DNA from: Cloacibacterium sp. TD35
GTDB lineage: Bacteria; Bacteroidota; Bacteroidia; Flavobacteriales; Weeksellaceae
Length of the DNA stretch: 64,000 bases
Assembly: GCF_028864635.1 (NCBI RefSeq)
Contig: NZ_CP104850.1
Location: 2,238,001 to 2,302,000 of the forward strand
Direction of reading: 5' to 3'
The translations under genes were made by a program, and so were the position numbers. The notes under the pieces are model-generated. The model saw only the letters and a list, made by a program, of their open reading frames with translations, was not told the origin of the DNA and made no database searches. How positions within the stretch are numbered: position 1 is the first letter of the stretch; each line of letters starts with the position of its first letter. Of the stretch, positions 1 through 7,879 are shown one piece after another.

Positions 1-55
1 TACTTTTCCGTTTGAAATTAGAGATTTAAAACGAGATGATTTCACAACTTTGCCT

Positions 56-289
56 ATGAAAATTGGAATTCAAAACACCAAATATTTAAGTTATCTCTTT
101 CTTTTTATCAGTTCAGCTCTGGCAATAAATTTTTTAAAATTTAATTATGCTTTAGCATTTTCTATCAATACAATCTTGGCTGCTATTTTGGTTTATTTAT
201 CACATCAAAAACGTGCAGATTGGTATTATTCTTTTTTAATGGAAAGCTTGAGCTTAATGCCGTTTTTAATTCTCATTTTATTGAAGTAA
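56..289 (+). CDS. Small hypothetical membrane protein
   Basis: A protein of 77 residues with two or three hydrophobic segments (about residues 8-25, 31-46 and 62-77) and a short charged stretch, SHQKRADW, between the last two. I do not recognise a family. The open frame extends upstream to a TTG at 50, but the ATG at 56 is the more likely start. Its TAA stop (287-289) forms the first bases of the TAATTTTG promoter element of recF, so the two genes are packed tightly although recF probably has its own promoter. Function unknown; an inner-membrane location is inferred from hydrophobicity. Confidence 0.6.
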   Translation: MKIGIQNTKYLSYLFLFISSALAINFLKFNYALAFSINTILAAILVYLSHQKRADWYYSFLMESLSLMPFLILILLK

Positions 290-294
290 TTTTG
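287..294 (+). promoter_or_regulatory. Candidate -7 promoter element of recF
   Basis: TAATTTTG fits the Bacteroidota -7 consensus TAnnTTTG. The recF ATG begins five bases after it, so transcription would start at or next to the start codon. No good TTTG -33 element is seen at the usual spacing. Confidence 0.45.
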
Positions 295-298
295 CTAC

Positions 299-1378
299 AT
301 GATCATCAAAAATCTGAAAATATTCAATTTCAAAAATCATAGTGAAAAATCATTCGATTTTTCGCCAGAAATCAATTGTTTCGTGGGAAATAACGGCGCA
401 GGAAAAACCAATATTCTGGATGCGCTTCATTATCTTTCGATGGCAAAAAGTTTTCTAGGAAATCTTGATGCTCAAAACATCTTATATGACAGTGATTTTT
501 TTGCGTTAGAAGCAGAAATTCAAGGAGAAGAAAAAAATGACATCATCAAAGTGCAATTGCCCAAAGAAGGTAAAAAAATCATTAAAAAAAATGAAAAAAC
601 CTACGAAAGAATTGCAGACCACATTGGTTTTTTGCCAAGTGTTATGATTTCTCCATATGATGCGAATCTCATTTCTGATGGCAGCGAAAGCAGAAGAAAG
701 TTTCTAGATGCCATGATTTCTCAGACCGATTCTGATTATCTTTTTGCCCTTATTCAGTACCAAAAAACGCTTCAGCAAAGAAATGCACTGCTCAAATATT
801 TTGCTAAAAACAGAACTTTCGACCTCGATTCTCTAGAAATATACAATGACCCTTTAACCAAATTTGGAACTCAAATTTTTGAAAAAAGACAACGATTTGT
901 AGCGTCTATTTTGCCAACAATCCAGCATTTCTATGAGATTATTTCAAAAGGAAACGAGAAAGTTACCGTGATTTACGAAAGTAATTTGAATGAACAAAAT
1001 TTCGAAGAAATTTTAAGCGAAAACCTTGAAAAAGACAGAGTTCTCACTTATACTTCACGAGGAATTCATAAAGATGATTTGCGCTTCGAAATGAACGGAA
1101 ATTTGATAAAAAAATTCGGAAGTCAAGGTCAACAAAAATCTTTTCTCATTGCTTTGAAATTGGCTCAAATAAAAAGGATTAAAGATATCACGAATAAAAA
1201 TCCTATTCTTCTTTTGGATGATATTTTTGATAAATTAGATGACAATAGAGTTTCTCAGTTGATAGAATTGGTAAACCAACAGAATTTCGGACAGATTTTC
1301 ATTACAGATACACACAGAGAACGTACAGAATCTGTGGTGAAAAGGATTAATGAAGAAAGTAAGATTTTTCAGATTTAA
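299..1378 (+). CDS. recF: DNA replication/repair protein RecF
   Basis: RecF is an SMC/ABC-type ATPase that loads RecA at single-strand gaps together with RecO and RecR. The 359 residues match the family length. Visible are the Walker A motif GNNGAGKTN at residues 30-38, the ABC signature-like FGSQGQQKS near residue 280, and the Walker B PILLLDDIFDKLD near residue 302. The ATG at 299 directly follows a TAATTTTG promoter element, which suggests a leaderless transcript. The DUF721 gene begins 14 bases downstream on the same strand, an association common in many bacteria, so the two are probably co-transcribed. Confidence 0.95.
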   Translation: MIIKNLKIFNFKNHSEKSFDFSPEINCFVGNNGAGKTNILDALHYLSMAKSFLGNLDAQNILYDSDFFALEAEIQGEEKNDIIKVQLPKEGKKIIKKNEKTYERIADHIGFLPSVMISPYDANLISDGSESRRKFLDAMISQTDSDYLFALIQYQKTLQQRNALLKYFAKNRTFDLDSLEIYNDPLTKFGTQIFEKRQRFVASILPTIQHFYEIISKGNEKVTVIYESNLNEQNFEEILSENLEKDRVLTYTSRGIHKDDLRFEMNGNLIKKFGSQGQQKSFLIALKLAQIKRIKDITNKNPILLLDDIFDKLDDNRVSQLIELVNQQNFGQIFITDTHRERTESVVKRINEESKIFQI

Positions 1379-1392
1379 GAAGTAACTCAAAC

Positions 1393-1683
1393 ATGAAAAA
1401 GAAAAGAGAATATCAAAGTTCTGAATTGGTGAAAAGTTTTGCCAAGTTGTATGGTTTTGAAGATAAATTGATGGCTTTACAAGTCAAGGATTTTTTGAAA
1501 AGTTATTTAGACGAAGCCTTTTTCAAAGAAATAGAAAGTGTAAATCTGAATGAAAAAATTCTAGAAATCAGGATAAAATCTCCACTTTTCAGAAATGATT
1601 TTAGAATGAAAAAATCATTTTTCTTAAAGAAATTTCAAGAAGAATTTGGCGCAGACCAATTTATGGATGTGTATGTTTTGTAG
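1393..1683 (+). CDS. DUF721 (DciA-like) protein
   Basis: A basic protein of 96 residues that fits the DUF721 family. That family includes DciA, the helicase loader or operator of bacteria lacking DnaC/DnaI, and is often found beside recF or gyrB. Here it sits 14 bases downstream of recF on the same strand. Its conserved core is the C-terminal half (residues 35-96, with LNEKILEIRIKSPLFRNDF). A role in replication initiation is inferred from family and context. Its last 23 bases overlap the 3' end of the convergent membrane-protein gene. Confidence 0.8.
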   Translation: MKKKREYQSSELVKSFAKLYGFEDKLMALQVKDFLKSYLDEAFFKEIESVNLNEKILEIRIKSPLFRNDFRMKKSFFLKKFQEEFGADQFMDVYVL

Positions 1684-3688
1684 TATCCAAAATTAATTTT
1701 TTGGCTCTTTCGTCTAACACAGAACGAATTGGGAAAAAGAAAATCAGCGGATTTTTGAAGAAATATTTAATGATGCTTCGGTTAAGGTTTCTTACCTCAC
1801 CAAAGTTCACTTTTCTAGAACGGAATGCTAGAAACATTGACAATCCAAAACTTACAATAAAGTTTAAGAACCCAATTACAAATACCGTTACAAAAGCAAT
1901 AATAAACGTTTGGGTATCAATTGAAAATTCTTTTCCATATAATCCTAAGGCAAAATTTCCGGCCGCGAAGGTAATGTGACGAATATCTAAATCCAGTCCA
2001 AAAAACTTACCGATAGTAGCTGTAGAACCTAAGAAAATCCCTAACCAAAGGTTAGACATTATTCCCGCCCAGTTTTTAGAATAATACTGTGAAAGACTTT
2101 CAGCAAAATTTCTTCCGAAAAGGTAATGGATATAAGGATTTTTGGCAATTCTCTCTGGTATTTTATAAAAAACAGAGGTGTTGCCTACATTTCCTGCAAT
2201 AATTCCCGAAATGAATAGATAAAATCCCGCTAAAGCTGCATGGAATAAAGCTTTAGAGTGAAATGGGTCTAAATCTTTGAGCAATGTGGAAGATTTTTCG
2301 ATGGCAAAATTCTGTCCGAAAAGAATTTCTAAACCATAAATAATGGCCAAAGCAATCGGGAAACTCAGCAATACATTTCCTACAAACGCAATGAACTGAC
2401 TCCTGAATAATTTGGAAACCAAATGAGCAAAATCTAGATAATTTTTAGAAGTATTTTTACCGTCAGAAAGCACTTTTGCCATCGTTGCAGCAGTCATGGC
2501 TGGTTGTTTTGTAGCAAGTGTGAAATTCATTAAGTAAATCATAATGAAACCCATCGCATAATTAAAAGAGTATAAAAATGCATGGTAAAATTCACTACCT
2601 GGAACATAAGCATATAGCATTTTTATGACACAAAGCGCACCTACAATAATTCCACCACCACTTGCTTTTTTGAACATTTTAAGATATTCTTTTGGTGAAG
2701 TCGTGATATAACCAGTTCCTGTTTCTGCAGTGTGTGTAGTAATGAGATGCGAAAGCAATGTGGTACTGTCATTAAATAAATCTCGGATGTTATTACGGTG
2801 AGATTTATAATCTAAAATATTGATAACCAAATTTTTAGACTTTTTTATCACATCTTTTTCATCATCAATGACTAGAAGCTCTAAAATTTCTGAAATACGC
2901 TGTAATTGTTGACGAATTTTGAGTAATGACTGGTTGGTTTTACCAGAAATACCGTATTTAGAAGCATTTTTGAACGCTTTATTCGTGAAAGCAAAACACT
3001 GCTGAAGATAAATTTTAATTTGCTTATAATGGCTGTCTTTAGAAGTAAGAACGATGGCTTGATTCTTTTTGAAATCGCTGATAAGAATATCTAGCTCATC
3101 TTGTAATGCTAAAAATGGATTATCGAAATTTTTATATTCTGGAGCCATTTTCAGCACATCTACATCTAAAGCGTTACCTATAACTCGCCAAGCCAAAATA
3201 TTCATAGAAAAAAGAAGTTCTTTTTTCACTTTTGGCTGTAAAATCATGCGCTCAATTTCTAAAATTCTGAAAAGTTCATCAGATTCTTGCCTAGAAATCT
3301 TTTTGATGAATTTAAAATCAGCTTTATCTCTGAAAAAAACGTTTGAAATAACGTTAGATATATTATTATCATCTTCTACTGGGGGTAGAAACTTTGACAA
3401 AATTCTTTTTCTTAGTTCAGGAAAAAAAGCATCTTCTGACAAAATATTTGCCTCTGTGAGAGAAAGATTAAAAGCTCTTCCCATAAAGACGGTATTGATG
3501 TAATACACCAAATTTTGTCTTATTTCTTCGTGCTCTTTAAGAAAAGTTAAAAATTCAGAGAAATTTTCTTTTTGTAAAGAATGAAAAAGCTCTGAAAGAG
3601 GTTTTAAATCACGCGTTTCGTTCTTGATAGAAAAATATTTATCAAGAATCTCTGCTGAACTTTGCGATGTATTGAATTTAAACCTCAT
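1661..3688 (-). CDS. Membrane protein of the 'site-specific recombinase' (SpecificRecomb, Gcr-like) family
   Basis: A 675-residue protein matching the family often labelled site-specific recombinase, after Neisseria Gcr. The N-terminal half (residues 1-330) is soluble and helical. From about residue 345 there are several strongly hydrophobic segments (for example GGGIIVGALCVIKMLYAYV and FIIAFVTVFVIGFLNFIVSF), indicating an inner-membrane protein. I see no tyrosine or serine recombinase catalytic motif, so the family name probably misleads. It starts 13 bases after mtgA on the same strand, which suggests co-transcription. Its 3' end overlaps the convergent DUF721 gene by 23 bases. Molecular function is unknown. 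Confidence 0.75.
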   Translation of the reverse strand: MRFKFNTSQSSAEILDKYFSIKNETRDLKPLSELFHSLQKENFSEFLTFLKEHEEIRQNLVYYINTVFMGRAFNLSLTEANILSEDAFFPELRKRILSKFLPPVEDDNNISNVISNVFFRDKADFKFIKKISRQESDELFRILEIERMILQPKVKKELLFSMNILAWRVIGNALDVDVLKMAPEYKNFDNPFLALQDELDILISDFKKNQAIVLTSKDSHYKQIKIYLQQCFAFTNKAFKNASKYGISGKTNQSLLKIRQQLQRISEILELLVIDDEKDVIKKSKNLVINILDYKSHRNNIRDLFNDSTTLLSHLITTHTAETGTGYITTSPKEYLKMFKKASGGGIIVGALCVIKMLYAYVPGSEFYHAFLYSFNYAMGFIMIYLMNFTLATKQPAMTAATMAKVLSDGKNTSKNYLDFAHLVSKLFRSQFIAFVGNVLLSFPIALAIIYGLEILFGQNFAIEKSSTLLKDLDPFHSKALFHAALAGFYLFISGIIAGNVGNTSVFYKIPERIAKNPYIHYLFGRNFAESLSQYYSKNWAGIMSNLWLGIFLGSTATIGKFFGLDLDIRHITFAAGNFALGLYGKEFSIDTQTFIIAFVTVFVIGFLNFIVSFGLSMFLAFRSRKVNFGEVRNLNRSIIKYFFKNPLIFFFPIRSVLDERAKKLILDTTKHTHP

Positions 3689-3701
3689 TAATAATCTTTA
3701 T

Positions 3702-4346
3702 TTACTCCAAACTTACATAATTCATTTGTCTCATCACCCAAGCATGTTTTCTAGAAAGGTAAACGCTCGGATTTTTTGGATCATATTTCTTAGGATTTGG
3801 AAGGCACACGGCAATCCAAGCTGCTTCTGATTTGGTTAAATCTGCTGAAGATTTCCCAAAATAATAGTGACTTGCTGCTTCTACACCGAATACGCCTTGT
3901 CCCATCTCAATGGAGTTAAGATAACGTTCCAAGATGATATCTTTGCTCCAAACTTTTTCTATGATAAAGGTAAAAATAGCTTCTAGACCTTTTCTCACAT
4001 AACTTCTACCGTTCCAAAGGAAGACATTTTTAGCGGTCTGTTGAGAAATTGTACTACCTCCTTTCAGTTTTTTTCCTTTTTGATTATCTGAAAATGCTTT
4101 TTGGATGGCTTGAAAATCAAAACCATTGTGTCTGTAAAAATTCTGGTCTTCGCTAGCAATAACCGCTTTTTTTACGTTTCTACCCATTTCATCAAAACTA
4201 ATGTAATCTCTATCTAGTTTTTGGTATTTTACCAGACCTTCTATTTGGGTAATGGTAATGATAGGATTAAAGAATCTTCCCCAAATAATAGAAAAAATGC
4301 TGATGATGACAATGGTATAAAATAGTTTCTTAATAAATTTCCACAT
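3702..4346 (-). CDS. mtgA: Monofunctional peptidoglycan transglycosylase MtgA
   Basis: A GT51 glycosyltransferase that polymerises lipid II into glycan strands at the outer face of the inner membrane. The 214 residues match stand-alone family members. There is one N-terminal membrane anchor (residues 7-25), then the family motifs: ASEDQNFYRHNGFD with the catalytic Glu, KGGSTISQQTAKNVFLW, and a C-terminal PNPKKYDP. No transpeptidase domain follows. A CAAAAATA (minus-strand TATTTTTG) lies about 35 bases upstream at 4380-4387. The large membrane-protein gene follows after 13 bases on the same strand, so the two probably form an operon. Confidence 0.92.
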   Translation of the reverse strand: MWKFIKKLFYTIVIISIFSIIWGRFFNPIITITQIEGLVKYQKLDRDYISFDEMGRNVKKAVIASEDQNFYRHNGFDFQAIQKAFSDNQKGKKLKGGSTISQQTAKNVFLWNGRSYVRKGLEAIFTFIIEKVWSKDIILERYLNSIEMGQGVFGVEAASHYYFGKSSADLTKSEAAWIAVCLPNPKKYDPKNPSVYLSRKHAWVMRQMNYVSLE

Positions 4347-4379
4347 AAAAATGTAATCTATAATAGTTTATTTAAGTTG

Positions 4380-4387
4380 CAAAAATA
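4380..4387 (-). promoter_or_regulatory. Candidate -7 promoter element of mtgA
   Basis: On the minus strand this reads TATTTTTG, matching TAnnTTTG, about 33 bases before the mtgA ATG. It lies between mtgA and the upstream lipoprotein gene. Confidence 0.4.
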
Positions 4388-4391
4388 ACGA

Positions 4392-5438
4392 CTAATTCAG
4401 TTTTTTCATATATTTTAATGAATCTTTTGGAAAAATCTCTGGATGAAAAATTTTAATATAGTCTTTCAGCACCCAATCTGCTCTCACTACTCCACTTTCG
4501 AAATAATCATTAGCAGAACCTTTTTCTCTACCAGAAATCGTGTAAATATAGCCTTTTTGATAGACTTTCATCTTCTCGTAATTCGGATTGATATTGAGTA
4601 GATCTTTCTTGTTTTTATGATTTCCTACATTCACCCAAAATTCTGCATTTTCGGCTTTAGAAAATACTTCTTCAAAGCTTTTCGGGGTAGATTTAGCCTC
4701 TGAATTATCCCCAAAAATATAATGGGCATTTGCATCTTTTATAAAATGTGCGATTTGAGAGTTTCCACCTGCTACATACCACTGACTTCCGTAAATTTCA
4801 TTGGTCAAAACCTGCGGTTTTTGATTAGAATTTGTAGCTGAATTTTTATACGAATTATAATTTTTTTCAATTTCTGAATATTTTTCTATAGCTTCCTTTT
4901 CTTTACCGAGAAGTTTACCAAAAACCTCTATTATTTTTGCTTTTTCGAGGGGTTTCTCTTCTAAATATTCATCAATAAAGATAATTTCTATTCCGTTTTT
5001 CTTTAGAATTTCATAGGTATTCTCAAAACTGGCAACGTAATTGGTGAAAATAGCATCTGGTTGATACGCAATGATTTTTTCTACGTTGTATTTCTGTTCG
5101 TTTCCAATGTTTTGAATTTTATTTTCTTGGATTCTTTTCTGTATTTTTTCTGAAAAAATGTATTCTGGACTAGAAACCCCAATGATTTTTTCTTCTGCAC
5201 CTAATTCTGTAATATATCCTACCAAACTTGCGTTGAGCAACATAATTTTTTGGTACGGCAATTTAGAATGCGGAATTTTATATTGATGTTTTCCTGATTT
5301 TAAGAGTAAAAACTCGCCATTTTCTTTGAACTGAATGCTTTTAGAAATAACAATCCAATCTGTGGTTGATTGATAAGTTTCTTTTTTACAAGAAATTACC
5401 ATTAATAACGCTAAAAAAGCAAAAAAATACGATTTCAT
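4392..5438 (-). CDS. ABC transporter substrate-binding lipoprotein, BtuF/FhuD-like
   Basis: A 348-residue helical-backbone (cluster A-II) solute-binding protein of the type that captures cobalamin, haem or ferric siderophores. The N-terminus is a lipoprotein signal ending in the lipobox VISC (Cys at residue 17). The family blocks are visible: LNASLVGYITELGAEEKIIG, then NIGNEQKYNVEKIIAYQPDAIF, and a long bridging helix near residues 165-195. No permease or ATPase gene lies next to it on this strand, so its transport partners must be elsewhere and the ligand cannot be named. Flavobacterial relatives are usually associated with iron or cobalamin uptake. Confidence 0.82.
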   Translation of the reverse strand: MKSYFFAFLALLMVISCKKETYQSTTDWIVISKSIQFKENGEFLLLKSGKHQYKIPHSKLPYQKIMLLNASLVGYITELGAEEKIIGVSSPEYIFSEKIQKRIQENKIQNIGNEQKYNVEKIIAYQPDAIFTNYVASFENTYEILKKNGIEIIFIDEYLEEKPLEKAKIIEVFGKLLGKEKEAIEKYSEIEKNYNSYKNSATNSNQKPQVLTNEIYGSQWYVAGGNSQIAHFIKDANAHYIFGDNSEAKSTPKSFEEVFSKAENAEFWVNVGNHKNKKDLLNINPNYEKMKVYQKGYIYTISGREKGSANDYFESGVVRADWVLKDYIKIFHPEIFPKDSLKYMKKLN

Positions 5439-5462
5439 TCTTCAAAGAAAGCAAAAAAGCAT

Positions 5463-5470
5463 TATATTTG
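5463..5470 (+). promoter_or_regulatory. Candidate -7 promoter element of tRNA-Arg
   Basis: TATATTTG matches TAnnTTTG and ends 13 bases before the tRNA. No clear -33 element is present at the preferred distance. Confidence 0.5.
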
Positions 5471-5483
5471 CAAACCGAATTTC

Positions 5484-5557
5484 GGCCTCGTGGCGCAACT
5501 GAATAGCGCATCTGATTACGGCTCAGAAGGTTACAGGTTTGAATCCTGTCGAGGTCA
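5484..5557 (+). tRNA. tRNA-Arg (anticodon ACG)
   Basis: The acceptor arms GGCCTCG (5484-5490) and CGAGGTC (5550-5556) pair with one wobble. The anticodon stem TCTGA/TCAGA encloses the loop TTACGGC, giving anticodon ACG (inosine at position 34, CGN codons). The T arm is ACAGG-TTTGAAT-CCTGT. CCA is not encoded. A Rho-independent hairpin follows at once. Confidence 0.95.
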
Positions 5558-5558
5558 C

Positions 5559-5592
5559 AAAAATCCCAAGAAATTTCTTGGGATTTTCTTTT
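5559..5592 (+). terminator. Rho-independent terminator after tRNA-Arg
   Basis: A near-perfect inverted repeat, AAAATCCCAAGAAA / TTTCTTGGGATTTT, followed by CTTTTT, two bases after the tRNA. Confidence 0.85.
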
Positions 5593-5660
5593 TGGAATAA
5601 ATTCCAATTTTATAAAACCAATCGTTCCTAAGGAACGCTTTATTTTCAAAATATTATCTC

Positions 5661-5668
5661 TATTTTTG
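5661..5668 (+). promoter_or_regulatory. Candidate -7 promoter element of the GldA-like ABC ATPase gene
   Basis: TATTTTTG matches TAnnTTTG and lies 36 bases before the ATG. Confidence 0.4.
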
Positions 5669-5704
5669 CGTTAACAAATTACTATTTCTTATTACGGATT
5701 ACTT

Positions 5705-6415
5705 ATGTCTTTAGAAATCAAAAATCTTACAAAAAAATTTGGCGAACAAACAGCGCTTCACAACATCAATTTAGAAATTGACAAAAATGAAATCATAGGA
5801 TTGCTTGGACCGAATGGTGCTGGAAAATCTACCTTGATGAAATCTATTGTTGGTGCTCTAAAAATAGAAGAGGGAGAAATTATTTTTGATGGAAAAAACA
5901 TTACCGAAAACGAAACAGAAGTAAAGAAAAACATCGGTTTTTTGCCAGAAAATAATCCACTTTATTTGGAAATGTATGTGAAAGAATATTTGCAATTCGT
6001 GGCAGATATTCATCAGATTTCTAAAGAAAAAGTAGATGAAATCATAGATTTAGTAGGAATTTCTCCTGAAAAATCAAAGAAAATTTCTCAGTTATCAAAA
6101 GGTTACAAACAACGTGTTGGCTTGGCTCAAGCCATTCTTCACGCTCCAGATTTATTAATTCTAGATGAACCAACGAATGGTCTTGACCCTAATCAAATTC
6201 TAGAGATTAGAAATGTCATTAAAGAAATTGGCAAGGAAAAAACCGTAATCCTCTCTACTCACATTATGCAAGAAGTAGAAGCACTCTGTACTAGAGTGAT
6301 TTTGATTCACCAAGGAAACATCGTACAAGATGCTGATATTGCAGATTTCAAAGGGAAATTCAATAATTTAGAAGAAGCTTTTGCTCATTATACCAGCGTA
6401 AAAATAGAAGACTAA
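5705..6415 (+). CDS. ABC transporter ATP-binding protein, GldA-like
   Basis: A 236-residue ABC ATPase with Walker A GPNGAGKST (about residues 35-43), Q/E-loop region FLPENNPLYLEMYV, signature LSKGYKQRVG, Walker B LLILDEPTNGLDP and switch His in ILSTHIMQEV. The ENNPLYL.MYV.EYL block resembles GldA, the ATPase of the Bacteroidota gliding-motility ABC transporter. True GldA proteins are usually about 300 residues with a C-terminal extension that is absent here, so I do not assign the gldA name. No permease gene is adjacent. The protein acts at the cytoplasmic face of the inner membrane; the substrate is unknown. Confidence 0.85.
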   Translation: MSLEIKNLTKKFGEQTALHNINLEIDKNEIIGLLGPNGAGKSTLMKSIVGALKIEEGEIIFDGKNITENETEVKKNIGFLPENNPLYLEMYVKEYLQFVADIHQISKEKVDEIIDLVGISPEKSKKISQLSKGYKQRVGLAQAILHAPDLLILDEPTNGLDPNQILEIRNVIKEIGKEKTVILSTHIMQEVEALCTRVILIHQGNIVQDADIADFKGKFNNLEEAFAHYTSVKIED

Positions 6416-6924
6416 TCGTTTTCTATTTTTCTTTTGTGGGCGAATTTCAGCATTTTCACACTCGATTGTCTGAAAAGCAATACACTGATGGAAATTCCTA
6501 CTGCCAAACAAAACAATAAAGAAGCGGTAAGAACCAAATTATGAAAAGTATTGTCTAAATCTTGAGGGTTTCTGGCTAATCCGCTTTCGTCTGTCAATCG
6601 AATAAAGCCCAACATGGTTTTATAGGCGTACATTCCGGGAATCATGGTAATACAAGCTGGCATGGTGAAAACAATAGGCGGAGTGTGAACTCTATGCGCC
6701 AAAATAATTCCCAATAAACCAATAAGCACTGTTCCTGAAAGTGTAGAAGTAATTAATCCCAAACCGACTCCTTCGTACAAAGTAAAACGCAAAGCGTGAC
6801 CTAAACCACCAAGCAACCCTGCGATTAATAGAACTCTGTTTGGAGTGTTAAATAAACTTCCAAAACCTACTGCAACACAAAATGCGAAGCTAAAATCCTT
6901 TATGATTAATAGAAAAAAATCCAT
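6412..6924 (-). CDS. ThrE/YjjB-type exporter subunit (C-terminal ThrE half)
   Basis: About 170 residues with four or five hydrophobic helices, matching the DUF3815/ThrE_2 half of threonine/serine exporters (YjjB in E. coli, where YjjPB is reported to export succinate). The open frame extends to 6948, but the Met at 6924 (MDFFLL) fits the family start and comes directly after the stop of the partner gene. The protein keeps the small-residue and Pro motifs PPIVFTMPACITMIPGMYAY. It is presumed to work with the upstream DUF1212 protein as a two-subunit exporter; the substrate is not determined from sequence. Its last four bases overlap the convergent ABC ATPase gene. Confidence 0.8.
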   Translation of the reverse strand: MDFFLLIIKDFSFAFCVAVGFGSLFNTPNRVLLIAGLLGGLGHALRFTLYEGVGLGLITSTLSGTVLIGLLGIILAHRVHTPPIVFTMPACITMIPGMYAYKTMLGFIRLTDESGLARNPQDLDNTFHNLVLTASLLFCLAVGISISVLLFRQSSVKMLKFAHKRKIEND

Positions 6925-6925
6925 T

Positions 6926-7720
6926 TTAGTAAAAATTATTAATTCCAAAAATAAGAATACTCAAAGCCATTCCCGCAGCAATACACAATAAAAGAAATCC
7001 CGAGTAAAAACCTCTTGCGATAGCTGTTGCTACATATCCTTCGATTAAATCTATGACGGCATTCACCAATTGAACACCTGGAACCAAATACAGAACTGAT
7101 GTAGCCAAGGCTTTTTCGGGGAGTGCACCTATTCCATAAAAAACATTAATAGAAGCAATAAAACTAGTGACAAATGCTCCACCACTAATCGCCAACATCA
7201 CATTAAATTTTCGTTTTGAAATTTCTTGTCTAGCAAGTAATCCCAGCATAGAAGCAAAAAACGCAAAAGTGGCATCTATGAAATCTCCTTTGGCTAAGAT
7301 ACAAAGAGATGCACACGCAACCCCTACCCCTAGCACAATTTGAATTCGCTTATGATGAGAAAGTTTTTTAATTTTATCAAACTCTCTTTTAACATGTTGA
7401 TAGCTTAAATTATCACTCACTACCTTCCATGAGAGTAAACTTATTTCATTAAGAATCCCGAAATGTACACCATGACTTGGTAATCTTTTATAATGAGTGG
7501 CGGTTTCTGAAGGGTTATTTCTCATTTTAGTAGTGAGAATAATACCATTGAAAGAGTAAAAAATTTCTATATCAACCCCAAAAACATCTGCAATGCGTTT
7601 TATATTTCTATCTATTCTACCGCAATGCGCTCCTGCAACCATCAATGTAGAGCCTATATCTAAGAGTAAATCATTATAAATTTCGATTAGAGGCTTATCT
7701 TGTTGCAATTCAGATTTCAT
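6926..7720 (-). CDS. ThrE/YjjP-type exporter subunit (DUF1212, N-terminal ThrE half)
   Basis: A 264-residue DUF1212 protein. The soluble N-terminal region carries the family motif LMVAGAHCGRIDRNIKRIA (residues 27-45), then about five membrane segments, including LVPGVQLVNAVIDLIEGY near residue 212. In actinobacterial ThrE this domain is fused to the DUF3815 domain; here the two halves are adjacent genes, as in E. coli yjjP-yjjB. It lies first in the two-gene operon, with a TAACTTTG element upstream on the minus strand (7739-7746). The pair probably exports a small amino acid or dicarboxylate. Confidence 0.82.
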   Translation of the reverse strand: MKSELQQDKPLIEIYNDLLLDIGSTLMVAGAHCGRIDRNIKRIADVFGVDIEIFYSFNGIILTTKMRNNPSETATHYKRLPSHGVHFGILNEISLLSWKVVSDNLSYQHVKREFDKIKKLSHHKRIQIVLGVGVACASLCILAKGDFIDATFAFFASMLGLLARQEISKRKFNVMLAISGGAFVTSFIASINVFYGIGALPEKALATSVLYLVPGVQLVNAVIDLIEGYVATAIARGFYSGFLLLCIAAGMALSILIFGINNFY

Positions 7721-7738
7721 CTTTACATTTTTATTTTA

Positions 7739-7746
7739 CAAAGTTA
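7739..7746 (-). promoter_or_regulatory. Candidate -7 promoter element of the ThrE-like operon
   Basis: The minus strand reads TAACTTTG (TAnnTTTG), 18 bases before the DUF1212 start codon. Confidence 0.4.
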
Positions 7747-7794
7747 GGGATTACAAAAATGCTATGATTAATAATTATAACTATTTTATATCAT

Positions 7795-7824
7795 AAAAAA
7801 ACAGTTGCAATTTTCATTGCAACT
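7795..7824 (-). terminator. Rho-independent terminator of the secreted-protein gene
   Basis: Inverted repeat AGTTGCAA (7803-7810) / TTGCAACT (7817-7824). On the minus strand it is followed by G and seven Ts. It lies about 55 bases after the stop of the gene ending at 7880. Confidence 0.8.
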
Positions 7825-7879
7825 ATTTTGCTAAATCAATAGCGTATTCAAAGAGTTGTTTTTTTATTATAATTATAAG

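Noticed and set aside
5386-5649. An 87-codon minus-strand frame across tRNA-Arg and its terminator
   Set aside because: It overlaps the tRNA, its hairpin and the start of the lipoprotein gene, and has no family resemblance.
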